A stretch of 64,000 bases of DNA from Beroe ovata (Eukaryota; Ctenophora; Nuda; Beroida; Beroidae), in the NCBI GenBank assembly GCA_946803715.1, contig CAMPET010000069.1:118046-182045 (forward strand). Reading direction: 5' to 3'. Made by a program: the position numbers and the translations under genes. The notes beneath the pieces are model-generated. The model was not told the DNA's origin. It made no database searches and saw only the letters and a program-made list of their open reading frames with translations. Shown here piece by piece: positions 51,901 through 59,239 of the stretch. Positions within the stretch are counted from its first letter, which is position 1. Each line of letters starts with the position of its first letter.

Positions 51901-54328
51901 GTCTTGGCGGAGACTTGGCAGTCATCTCCACCCTCGGGAATCGTGTCATCATCAGAAGGAGAATTGGAGGTCAGGAGCACGCGGATAACATCCAAATCAG
52001 ATGTCGGATCGCCCTGCTTCATAGCAATAACTCAACACGGGCGGATATATAATGATGTTGGCGGTAAAGACTCCTCTCTAGCAATTTGTCATCGACCGCA
52101 ACACACGGAAGGGAGTTATGACGTCACGCTTGAGCTGAGTTCTGATGAGTACTGCCCTTCTGATGAAGAGGAGATTATTCGAGAAGTGAAGGGAGATAAG
52201 GAGGATGATAGTAATGACGATGTTATTTTCTTGTTAGAAGAACTGGACTTTGAAGGTACCATCGAGTGTGTTTCTTTACTCCTCTCTCTGTCTCCACCCC
52301 TTTGTGATTTTCAACAAGTTTTGTCAACGAAAACCAACTTAATCACTGCAACATTAAACGCGAAATAACTCATTGAAATTTCGTTGATTGCGGAGTTTCA
52401 ACAAAATATTTTTTACCTTTCCCCTCTTCACCTCTTCTCGATTATGTTCTGTTTTTCGATAATCACTGCGGATTTTGCTTTAAAAACTCGAATTATTGTA
52501 TCATCGCGAAACTGAACGATAGAACAGGCTCCACAACAATTCAGCCGTTTCCCACCACTCCACAGAATTCTCGATATCCAATCATATCGTGCTTATTACA
52601 GCTGTTACAGAATGTTCTAGAGCCCAGTGCGTATAGTCACAGTGATATGACATGTGCTCATCACATACTATTCTCTTGGCAGTCAAAATGACATGTGCTT
52701 ATCATATGCCTATTCTCTTTGCAGGTCACAGTGCGGTACCGCCCAACGTGCGGACCACCGCCACGAGCTCCGTGGTCAGGAACCGAAGTTTCACGATGGA
52801 CCAGACCCCCTCTGGGAACATCATTCACAGCAGACAGGGCAGCAGACAGGATCAGATTGATGAGCGGCTCATGAGGAGTTGCTCCGGTGAGTTTATAGAT
52901 CACACGTGACCATGTGTGTGTGTGTGTGTGTNNNNNNNNNNNNNNNNNNNNNNNNNNNNNNNNNNNNNNNNNNNNNNNNNNNNNNNNNNNGTGTGTGTAT
53001 GTGTGTGTGTATGTGTGTGTGTGTGTGCGGGTCTTGGGGATCTGTGAGTATTTTGGAGTATGCATTGCTCATATTCAACGTTGTTCTGTGAGTTTTATGT
53101 TTATAAATGGGCTGTGAAATTCCACCTAAACCTAGAAAAGGAACCGTCTGGTCCCAAGAAGGCCTCGCCTATTGGTAAGAATGTAACACACCGTGAATTG
53201 AGAAATATCTGCGAACCTTGATTTGTAATGTCATCTTGAAGTCTTAAACCGCAGTCTTCGTGATGTAAACTGTCGATCGCAAAATGTTCATGAAAACCTG
53301 TTCATGAAAACCTGATTGCTATGTAATGAACTATCTGCTATATTTGCTTGAAAATCTGCATATTATTCAAAAAAACAATAACTGATCATATTCCTGATTC
53401 TGTCAGCTTCACTTAATTCCGCGATCTGATTCCTTAGAAAATATCATGAAAATTTCTTATCTTTTGAACTCGATCGATTCATTAAATCGAGAACATATCC
53501 AACTGTATTAAAATGTCAGCTATACGTCTTCCAGTAAAAAGTGGTGTCAAAATGTCAGTATCATGAAGCGGTGTCATGATTCACGAATCCCCTCTTTCTA
53601 ACTCGATTCCAGACATGTTTTTCCCAGTGTCAGTATCAACACCGAAGAGTTCGACCTGCTCAAACATGGGTGCGATGAACAGTAACACGGCCGGTGGTGT
53701 CATGGGTAATGTTCCCCCGCAAATCCCGCACCGAGTTCCCCCCGCTCTCCCGCCACGCACTCAGCGCCGCAAAGTCGAGGTATGCAGAGACACGTCATAT
53801 AGTGAGAAGGGTTGCCATGGCAACAAATGCTGCCTGGATATGAGTATAACGTACTGATCTCATTCTCAAGATGACATGTTCAGTGTTCACGCGAATATCT
53901 CTCATATTTTGTCTGTAACAGGCAATGTACGATTGTGAAGCTGATGATATAGATGAGTTGAGTTTCAAGATTGGCGATGTTATAATTGTGGTTGAAGAAA
54001 TTGATGACGCTTGGTGGGTGAGTTCCATTCCATCATTCCTTTGATCCACCCGGTATATTGAGTGAACTCCCGGCAATTTGAGCCGGAGTCTATGCAACAA
54101 TAAAACAACAATAACGCAACAAGCGACTAAAAATAGGCAACAATAACACAACAATAATCTGACCCGCGAATCTATTGTCACAAGATCTCAAATGCATGCG
54201 GTGTATAATAATAAAGTCTCACTCTGATTGTGACGTAATTGTTTCAGTTCGGTATGATAGACGGAGACGAAACGAGGAAAGGGATTTTCCCGAAGAACTT
54301 TATCCGTCCGTACGAAGCACCGCGGTGA
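30959..54328 (+). CDS. ASAP: ASAP-family ArfGAP (BAR-PH-ArfGAP-ankyrin-Pro-rich-SH3), 34 exons
   Basis: It should stimulate GTP hydrolysis on Arf GTPases and link membranes to actin and adhesion signalling. All 34 exons keep phase, giving about 1,676 residues. Key exons: 30959-31108 (start), 39646-39781, 39877-40010, 50471-52255, 53922-54017, 54248-54328 (stop). BAR occupies about residues 1-295. PH (about 296-412) has [19 protein letters not shown] and [10 protein letters not shown]. The ArfGAP zinc finger is CVDC-X16-CIHCSGAHR, exactly CX2CX16CX2CX4R with the catalytic arginine. Ankyrin repeats span about 562-677. A long Ser/Pro region includes PPPPVAR. The SH3 domain (1618-1676) begins [15 protein letters not shown]. 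It is longer than vertebrate ASAP1 (~1,130 residues) because of one 595-residue exon. The true first exon may lie in the upstream gap. ASAP1 versus ASAP2 cannot be decided. Confidence 0.93.
32317..32360. promoter_or_regulatory. Perfect 34-bp palindrome centred on TGACGTCA plus adjoining CACGTG palindrome
   Basis: Positions 32317-32350 read identically on both strands around the CRE octamer TGACGTCA. It is followed at once by GTCACGTGAC (E-box core). It lies in ASAP intron 3, 18 bp before the exon 4 acceptor. A CREB or bHLH role is inferred; it could equally be a cruciform-forming repeat. Confidence 0.5.
32470..32562. repeat. AAGGGACATAAGGGGACAT tandem repeat (ASAP intron 4)
   Basis: Several imperfect 9-19 bp units of AAGGGACAT with GGGGCAAT variants. 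A second short tandem of AGTACTCGAAATT follows at about 32665-32716. Confidence 0.8.
34795..35830. repeat. Tandem/dispersed repeat cluster in ASAP intron 6
   Basis: Three diverged copies share TTTTTGGACGCTGAATCGAT, CCCTATCTCGCTTCC and GATTCGGATTCTACG. Best-conserved cores lie at about 35199-35274 and 35744-35818, with a weaker one near 34805-34945. A fourth core is at 41362-41434 in another ASAP intron. Copies also share GAGTCACTCACTT upstream. No transposase is present, so the type is unknown. Confidence 0.75.
41362..41434. repeat. Single copy of the 35-kb intronic repeat
   Basis: GGACGCTGAATCGATTCCCG and CCCTATCTCGCTTC match the cluster at 35.2 and 35.8 kb, in the same orientation. It lies in the intron that hosts the nested GPCR. 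Confidence 0.8.
42073..43032 (+). CDS. Divergent class-A-like GPCR nested in an ASAP intron
   Basis: An intronless gene of 319 residues lies wholly inside ASAP intron 41278-43498 on the same strand. Seven hydrophobic segments are visible. Segment 1 (about 12-33) has [11 protein letters not shown] with the conserved Asn. Segment 2 has [13 protein letters not shown] with the conserved Asp. Segment 3 ends [10 protein letters not shown], where DRY would be expected but is degenerate. Segment 7 has SIMNCLILL instead of NPxxY. The C-terminus RIRCCQCQ offers palmitoylation cysteines. The ligand is unknown. The ATG follows ACACACACAG by one base. An independent promoter is likely but I see no strong TATA box. 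Confidence 0.78.
   Translation: MAVFEQMSNLDIIAVTIGLIGTLLNAILVMVIYKNPNVDQKCGSIYKNIAAVDVFNCLIIPLCFVSLDGAGYSIDSASIKNTALYLLFGGTINIPYMLIILLSVARVMIFRHQMFYSHMINNVLVQSLCVLCWFLPIGTGLGIWMCCLLSGNARNTTLIFLMKSQSVFTLLLVLTAVILISVTISFINQIIRSAQQESESRPISNAGCRVLERELKSARKTFSLFLISILVFSMYPSLFSVSFIACGPYYNSTIPFCSPLHSRSLGDPKRAYAYTLISLCGLSIMNCLILLRQQSFLSTLRRLWIFRIRCCQCQSSETA
45420..45491. repeat. Two adjacent perfect hairpins after ASAP exon 28
   Basis: GCAAAAAGGGCCC-GAA-GGGCCCTTTTTGC (45420-45448) is followed by GCTCACCGAG..CTCGGTGAGC (45453-45491). They lie inside a 157-bp segment with GGCAAGC/GCTTGCC ends (45377-45533), suggesting a small foldback element that overlaps the end of ASAP exon 28. Confidence 0.6.
46190..46319. 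repeat. Two inverted repeats upstream of the nested peptidase gene
   Basis: The first (46190-46248) pairs AAACGTACCGTAAAATATAG with its near complement around ATAATAG. The second (about 46255-46319) pairs CTGTTTTCACAGG with CCTGTGAAAACAG. Both share TATAGCACCTG. They sit 60-190 bp before the ATG and immediately before the TATA box. Confidence 0.7.
46323..46330 (+). promoter_or_regulatory. TATA box of the nested peptidase gene
   Basis: CATATAAAAG lies 47-54 bp upstream of the ATG, implying a 5'UTR of about 20-30 bases. There is no splice acceptor close to this start, unlike in the housekeeping genes. Confidence 0.65.
46377..48287 (+). CDS. Secreted papain-like (C1-type) protein with large unknown C-terminal region, nested in ASAP intron
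   Basis: An intronless gene of 636 residues lies inside ASAP intron 45402-50470, same strand. A signal peptide (about 1-17) and a very acidic linker (about 42-72) precede a papain-like domain. The active-site loop reads QGMCGSCAF, with Gln91 and Cys97 in the oxyanion and nucleophile positions but Ala where papains have Trp. The histidine motif [11 protein letters not shown] gives His239. The classical NSWG asparagine motif is absent; Asn256 (ENYG) is a possible substitute. There is no recognisable I29 propeptide. About 360 C-terminal residues match no family I know. Activity is uncertain and a non-catalytic role is possible. ATTAAA at 48309 may be its poly(A) signal. Confidence 0.75.
   Translation: MKITILLLAVFFTSSLSLYWDYEESQAELDHFEELEFANGLEIGEIEEEDESELIDDDEEDGESDDDINLDDYPEELDLRDQGIIHKSIWQGMCGSCAFIAGTQTLEGRIAYMSENYIPYSIQNIMNCSGRVCVGASIYFPSGQVRKDMYVVPEDEIPYTRTKCFKWGEGKSECMKRCGVRYPGNFTNALDDQFVIIGGAKFVRTIPQAIKALQKGPLTTCFTRNNRPKGEKCKPGCTHANSIIGYTKTDLRAMENYGRKGPWLTPKDSICATGLIKKAFYPNIIYDYDRANAYFTELEGGLDETTVTLLEVGTNQIINDTLRNWGTSKNRCAFIGSKCKGVVELPSGYYLIGEFNNGIVVPGNNRAFIKKQMVSKLRDEASGRYLGIITATAGNVPEIILVDDKSIAAPFYTSYGRLISFQYPDYHLVGNTFQLIHQTIREIALDFRENNDKKWTLSNCMLYREASDQVFDLIDIYGPTKRGVPRLSLGFGTMNRTATSQRFDVRLSGDWRLQSTELGLNYGKSNHKKKEDIRKFFGAERRFSYRWQARHIMVKGGYSVIPRPQDSQRSGVTGFKIEETDNVMTPIDCSLGIVLPGEPRENDELTEARMYLNIENNQLVMGEERSTGWTFEYEDL
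48315..49267. other. ASAP intron DNA without a recognised gene
   Basis: Sequence between the peptidase gene and the minus-strand exon-like ORF. A 24-bp tandem duplication (ATCATGAAGGAGTAGGTAAA) occurs near 48850-48900. Nothing else is convincing. Confidence 0.5.
49268..49406 (-). other. Exon-like acidic ORF on the minus strand
   Basis: Read on the minus strand, an AG acceptor (CTGAATCAG) precedes 139 bp of open frame ending at AAAG|GTACGA. It encodes [12 protein letters not shown] and then an acidic Asp/Ser-rich stretch. This would be the only minus-strand coding exon in the window. No partner exons are recognised, so it may be chance or part of an unrecognised gene. Confidence 0.25.
49734..50004. 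mobile_element. 271-bp near-perfect palindromic element flanked by TA
   Basis: Two arms of about 120 bp (starting TTTTTCCCAAAACCAAATAA) are reverse complements around a loop of about 26 bp near 49862-49887. TA dinucleotides flank both ends (49732-49733 and 50005-50006), as expected for a Tc1/mariner-type MITE. The only arm differences I see are a small indel (GTTCCCGGTTCC versus GGAACG) and the loop. It lies in the ASAP intron downstream of the peptidase. Confidence 0.8.
52932..52990. other. Assembly gap in (TG)n
   Basis: Fifty-nine Ns interrupt a TG microsatellite in the ASAP intron between exons at 52725-52886 and 53136-53174. No coding sequence appears lost because exon phase is kept across it. 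Confidence 0.9.
53811..53824. promoter_or_regulatory. Consensus RFX X-box palindrome
   Basis: GTTGCCATGGCAAC is a perfect canonical X-box, located in the ASAP intron before the SH3 exons. RFX factors drive ciliary genes in animals. No ciliary gene is adjacent, so function is speculative. Confidence 0.4.
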
Positions 54329-54608
54329 CAGCTACATATTCAGCGGTTTGTAACATCTGACAACACGACAACACGTGAGTCTTTGATAACAGTTGTGTCA
54401 CGCAAGTTGGTTGCTACGCGATAGGGACTAATGCACGTGTGCGTGAGCTGTAACGCACACGTGCGCGTTGTTCAAGGACAATGGTGGTAATAGAGAATGC
54501 TTGATATTATGTTTACCTAGTACGGACTATAAGTGAGACTATTTCGTCCTAGTTTGCGAAGGATATATACGCGATACTTCGACCCATGTAGCACGCAAGG
54601 TGTCGAAA

Positions 54609-54614
54609 AATAAA
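54609..54614 (+). terminator. Polyadenylation signal AATAAA after ASAP
   Basis: This canonical signal 281 bp after the ASAP stop is the likely 3' end of the transcript. Confidence 0.6.
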
Positions 54615-55783
54615 GATATCACTGATTTTGTTTTTAATGACCTGTCAATTATTATACATCTTTTTGTTTTTACATTTTTAGGTAAAATTAGTGGGTTAAG
54701 TGGGACTTTATTCAGAGAATAATTGGATAACGATTAACAGTAACGATGTCTTTATGTCTTTAATAATATCGAGACATAAATAAACACTTGACTTCGAAGT
54801 ACAATCGCAACTGACAATTCATATCTTAATCGCACAGGAGTCAACAACTAATTTGAAGATTGATATTTGTAACTCATTTGATAGGTTAGAATTAGTGATT
54901 ACAGAGAGTTGGCTGTTTTAAAACGGGCGGATTAACAAATAAACCTGCTGGCAACATTCCTGTAAAATTTTACGGTTCTCGGAATTGCTTAGGGGACTTG
55001 AGGGGTCTTTGAAAGGTACTTATTCAAGGAGTGTAAAACATTGATCTGGAATATTCCCATGAGGTTGTATCATGGTGAAAGAGTGGGATCTGTGCCCAGC
55101 CATACTCCTCAATAAGAAATTTCTAGAGAATGGAATACATATATATGCTCCTTATTAGACTTGACTTTCAGTTACTGACCTTGCTTTTAGAAGTGACTAC
55201 TGTATTACTGAGATCCTCGAAAGACTTCTAAATCTAAATACTGCTTGTTCTGTGGCCTGGAATTTAACTAAGGAATCCAACTTATCTGAATATAGTGAAA
55301 GTTTAGATACTATCTTGTTTTACCTCTCTCTCTTATTGATGATTTGTGTTCATTCATTATACATTTATTTTCTGTACAATTATTAAACTTCTGGCTGATA
55401 TCCTGTTTAATTTCTGACGAATTGTTTTGGTTGCCGCCGAAATTCTGGAGGGCCGAGCTCCATAGCCCAGCGATTCCCATATTGTTCAATATTCACACCC
55501 CAGCTCATAATGGCTACTATTGCTTATATAATTATTATATTAATTGATTACTTCACCAAATATCTCTACTCATCTATGACTATCATATTACGTTAATCAT
55601 AATCTAATCTTCCTTTTTGTCTTACATTTACAGTACCCGCATCCAATGCTACTTAAAGTTACAGATCAATTTAAGTTATTTTACCTTTTTTAAGTATCCT
55701 CCCAATTTTCACACCTTCCGCACTGCCCCCTCGCTTATTTTCTGCGAACACTCTACTTCTAGCATCCTCCTTTCTCCCCGACT
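54615..55783. other. Intergenic region, no gene seen
   Basis: AT-rich DNA between ASAP and the next GPCR. No splice-bounded ORF or repeat of note was found. It becomes pyrimidine-rich just before the GPCR start. Confidence 0.55.
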
Positions 55784-56797
55784 ATGGAATTCCCCTCGCC
55801 ATGCGACTCACTCCAACACCTCGGACATTACTCCTCGTACGAGAGATACGGTATCTCATGCTGGCTTCTTCTCGTCCTCGTTTCGTCTCTTCTCGGGAAC
55901 TCGCTCATCCTAGTTGGCAGTATTTGGCATCGTGCCATTAGACTCGACTCCGTGACGACTACTATCATCCAACACGTGGCGGTGGCAGATATGGGCACTG
56001 CAGTGTGTGTAATTCCAGTGGCACTGACGTTTCTTTCGGATAGGGTTCATCTTGGAGTGACATTCTGTGCGACCAGGTTCTACACAGGCTCAGCGTTCCA
56101 AGTGTTTGGAATGTTGCTAGTGTGTGCACTCAACACAAGCAAGCTTGTCCGAGTGTTGGTTCCCCTCCGATCTGCCATGTGGACTAAGTCTCGTGGTCAT
56201 GGTATTGTGGGTGGTATCTGGGGTACCACCCTGGTGTTCTTCTCATACCTCGGTATATCAACTGACTGGTCTGTCGTTTACAGTCCTGACATAAACACAT
56301 GTCTTCCCGACATCATGAGGTATTCTCACAGGCAACTCGTCCTGTTCAAATGTGTCATTTTCTTTGTCACGTGTCTTCCTGTGCTAGTTACCTTGGCAAC
56401 GACAGGCTGGCTCCTTGTTGTCGCGCTCAGAATGGCAAGGAGACAGCCCACACGTGATTCACCGGCGACACTCAGGCGCCAGCATGCAAATTTACAGGGC
56501 GTGGTCACTGTTATTGCGATAGGAGCTGTGTTTCTGCTCTCATTCGGACCATGGTTTATCCTGCTGATAGTGCACAGTGCTGCTCTCCATACACGTGGGT
56601 GTGATAGGGGGACACAGATTGCACAACGGGTCTTCATCTCCCTCCTCTTTGTCAATAACATCTGTAACTTTTTCATTTACACCGCATCAATTAGGAGCTT
56701 CAAGAGATATGTCCTGCAACGGTTAATTCCGGAGTCTATTCGCGGATTTTTCGTAAATAAGGGGAACACTCCCAGTATTGGTCGGTTCAAGTTATAA
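55784..56797 (+). CDS. Class-A (rhodopsin-like) GPCR, orphan
   Basis: An intronless gene of 337 residues with seven membrane segments. Segment 1 contains LLGNSLIL (conserved Asn). Segment 2 contains HVAVADMGTAV (conserved Asp). A Cys at the top of segment 3 (TFCATRFYTG) can pair with an extracellular-loop Cys. The DRY position reads SKLVRVL and is degenerate. Segment 6 has SFGPWFILL, a rearranged CWxP-like motif. Segment 7 has NNICNFFIYTASIRSFK, where FFIY takes the NPxxY position and helix 8 follows. The ligand cannot be inferred. It is not an obvious paralogue of the nested GPCR at 42073. Confidence 0.85.
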   Translation: MEFPSPCDSLQHLGHYSSYERYGISCWLLLVLVSSLLGNSLILVGSIWHRAIRLDSVTTTIIQHVAVADMGTAVCVIPVALTFLSDRVHLGVTFCATRFYTGSAFQVFGMLLVCALNTSKLVRVLVPLRSAMWTKSRGHGIVGGIWGTTLVFFSYLGISTDWSVVYSPDINTCLPDIMRYSHRQLVLFKCVIFFVTCLPVLVTLATTGWLLVVALRMARRQPTRDSPATLRRQHANLQGVVTVIAIGAVFLLSFGPWFILLIVHSAALHTRGCDRGTQIAQRVFISLLFVNNICNFFIYTASIRSFKRYVLQRLIPESIRGFFVNKGNTPSIGRFKL

Positions 56798-56955
56798 CTT
56801 CAAGTTATATTCATGCATTTCACTTTCATTCAAGTTAAAAGTTATAAGCAGATCAGCTCAATGCTCATATGTGATTCCTAGATCTCCAATTCTCCAATCT
56901 CCATTTCCCTCTATCAACAAGCAGCACCATCACAATGTAATCACATTCCATGTAA

Positions 56956-57043
56956 AGTGGTGTCAAGTGCCCTGAGCCGCTTGTCATCGCACCTACGGTA
57001 ACAAGACCCTCCCGATTCCATCTGTTTGCAGAGTGGTGTCAAG
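56956..57043 (+). promoter_or_regulatory. Duplicated AGTGGTGTCAAG motif upstream of a TATA box
   Basis: The 12-mer occurs at 56956-56967 and 57032-57043, 76 bp apart, the second ending 16 bp before the TATA box. It is a candidate activator site. A related AGTGGTGTCAAA occurs at about 53540. Confidence 0.4.
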
Positions 57044-57059
57044 GATCACCCGTTGACAC

Positions 57060-57067
57060 TATATAAG
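57060..57067 (+). promoter_or_regulatory. TATA box of the unknown acylated-protein gene
   Basis: TATATAAG lies 77-84 bp before the ATG at 57144, leaving room for a start site near 57090 and a short leader. Confidence 0.65.
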
Positions 57068-57143
57068 TCGGGGAAGGATCTGACAACCATCAAAATCTTC
57101 TACAGTTTACTCAGCAAATCAATCTATTCAACACTTTTATATC

Positions 57144-57926
57144 ATGGGTCAGTGTTATCCTTCCAAATCCTGCGGGCAGACATGTTCCATGGATGATATG
57201 ATCAGCTATCACTCCGACCCTCATCTTGTGACCCATGGTGAACCACAAGACCCTCCCGGACGGAGACCTCGACATTCCCACCCTCCCCACACCTTCAGAA
57301 CTCTCTACAGACGGAGTAAGATCGTGAACAAGCAACTCTTCCTGAACAGCGGGTTTATGGAGGATGACTACTGCTACACTCCCTATCTCGAGTCTCAATC
57401 TCGTCTCACTGAGATCACTACTGCTGTCCAGAGAGTTCACTCCTCCCCCTCATCCAGCCGTGCTGACACCAAAACCCCCTTCACTGCTCCCCGTCGCGTG
57501 ATATCCGCCACCTTCGCCTACAGTGTGTCCGTCAGGTCCGGGACTTTCAACGACCACTCTGTTGTCGTCCCCCGACTTGTGTTCGACCTCTCCGACACCT
57601 CTGCCCGAATTCCCCGTCTCGTCTATGACGTCACTCAGAGGACACTTTCAGCTCCCATATCAACGACATCCTGTACCTTCATCACTGTGATGCCTGACCC
57701 TCCTGCGCAGGCATTCCTCTCCCCTCCATTTGTGGATGTGGAGACGCCATCCGATTCTTCTACCCCTTCCCCGAGGACACATGCTCAAGACCACAACTTG
57801 CCGATTGTTACCAAAGTATCTCTCGATTCCCTCACTTCCAGTGATACCACACTCACCTCCAGTGACAAAGTCGTTGGTAGACTTGCTGGCTATGAATGTG
57901 ATTTGGAAACAGTTGCCCATTTCTGA
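57144..57926 (+). CDS. Unknown 260-residue protein, probably N-myristoylated/palmitoylated
   Basis: I do not recognise this intronless gene. It begins MGQCYPSKSCGQTC. Gly2 fits an N-myristoylation site, and the nearby cysteines could be palmitoylated. The rest is Ser/Thr/Pro-rich with few hydrophobic segments. It contains a loosely repeated VxPRLVFDLSD / RIPRLVYDVTQ motif near the middle (about residues 140-165). It has its own TATA box and no acceptor directly before the ATG. Codon use looks coding, with a long open frame and many C-ending codons. A membrane-tethered signalling or adaptor role would be speculation. Confidence 0.65.
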   Translation: MGQCYPSKSCGQTCSMDDMISYHSDPHLVTHGEPQDPPGRRPRHSHPPHTFRTLYRRSKIVNKQLFLNSGFMEDDYCYTPYLESQSRLTEITTAVQRVHSSPSSSRADTKTPFTAPRRVISATFAYSVSVRSGTFNDHSVVVPRLVFDLSDTSARIPRLVYDVTQRTLSAPISTTSCTFITVMPDPPAQAFLSPPFVDVETPSDSSTPSPRTHAQDHNLPIVTKVSLDSLTSSDTTLTSSDKVVGRLAGYECDLETVAHF

Positions 57927-58044
57927 TTTTGAGCATTTTTGCTTGTGATTTTAGAATTCTTAATTCTTATTGAATATTAATATCATTAGTTCGATTAATT
58001 TCCTAATTATTCACAGTTGCAATTTGCCAATTTAGTTGTCCACC
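57927..58044. other. 3' flank of the unknown gene
   Basis: AT-rich sequence with no gene seen before the repeat island. Confidence 0.5.
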
Positions 58045-58760
58045 ATCATGATTCATTCGCGCCCCTGTTCTACAGCTACTCAGTGAACCGCGTGTCGTAG
58101 AAAGGAGCTACACGCAGCGCGCGCGGAGTATTAATTGGGTCACGCACAGCGGGAACACATTCGTGGCATGGCTTCGGAAATTCTTGTCAGATTTTATCTT
58201 CATCGAAGGATTAGGAAGGGCGCGATTATCAGAGGTCAGATAAAATCTGAGCAAGGATTAATTCGGGATTGCATTGGCGATACTAGGCTGTGCACACGTT
58301 GCGCGCCCCTGTTCTACTCAGTGAACTGAAAAGTCGTAGAAAGGAGACGCGCAGCGCGCGCGGAGTATTTGGGTCACGCAGCGCGGGAACATACTAGGCC
58401 GAACTTTTCACATATCATCGACAGGCATGTCATACATAATGCGCCGTGCGCGCGGGATAGGGCGCTGTCCCCACGTTCAACGTTGCAGTTGCTTGTGTTC
58501 CCGCGCTGCGTGACCCAAATACTCCGCGCGCGCTGCGCGTCTCCTTTCTACGACTTTTCAGTTCACTGAGTAGAACAGGGGCGCGCAACGTGTGCACACG
58601 AAATGAAGGCGCGCGCGCCGCGCGCGAGAAACTGACGTTGCGTAACCAAACCAAGCAGTTGCGTAACCAAACCTGTCGCGCCGCGCGCGTGGTTTCATTC
58701 GCAACTTTTCAGTTCACTGAGTAGAACAGGAGCGCGCAGCATGTGCACAGGCGCGCAGCG
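58045..58760. repeat. Composite GC-rich repeat island, copy 3
   Basis: At least four copies of the motif GCGCCCCTGTTCTACTCAGT / TTGGGTCACGCAGCG occur at about 58059-58152, 58296-58392, 58495-58592 (inverted) and 58698-58745 (inverted). A degenerate TTGTCAGATTTTATCT hairpin lies at 58184-58254. The island is far more CpG-rich than its AT-rich surroundings. Short ORFs ending CAPLFYSVN are repeat-derived. Confidence 0.8.
58289..58598. repeat. Inverted repeat with ~103-bp identical arms
   Basis: The arm 58289-58391 (TGTGCACACGTTGCGCGCCC onward) is repeated in reverse complement at 58496-58598 around a ~105-bp spacer. I see no mismatch across the compared core of about 90 bp. Confidence 0.85.
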
Positions 58761-59225
58761 TGCACACTGTACGTGTGTCAAGGCAACTCGACAAAAGTAG
58801 CAGAGATTACAAAATCACAAAAAGACATTTTGTGTTTTAAATAAATTAAATGTGCTTTGTATTGAAACAAATTTCATCACTGTATCAACCATCAAGTGCT
58901 GCAGCACTTTATGAATTACGAACTCAAGCCATGCAACTTTAGACTTTGGTGTTATGTTCATTGTTCATCAATTTAAACCACAACAATTTATAAATATCAT
59001 ATCTGCTCATGCAGATGAAGTTGTTGCTGTTTTGTTGCATGTTTACAATAGCAGGAAGCTAAGTAACTAATCAAACCACAGATGAGAATCATTCCTACCA
59101 TAAATGTCTGATTTTGGCTTTTGTAAGATAAATATCTGTCAGAATGAAAAGGTTGGTTATATCTCAATTGGTTCCATTTCCTTGAAATTTGTTTCTGCTT
59201 GTAATAAACTTACATTATTTTACAG
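58761..59225. other. Piezo upstream region
   Basis: AT-rich sequence between the repeat island and the Piezo start. It ends in a TTATTTTACAG acceptor at 59225. No TATA box was recognised with confidence. Confidence 0.5.
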
Positions 59226-59239
59226 CTGAAGAATTAGCA

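Noticed and set aside
52661-53091. ORFs on both strands around 52.9 kb
   Set aside because: They are produced by TG/CA repeats and the 59-bp gap.
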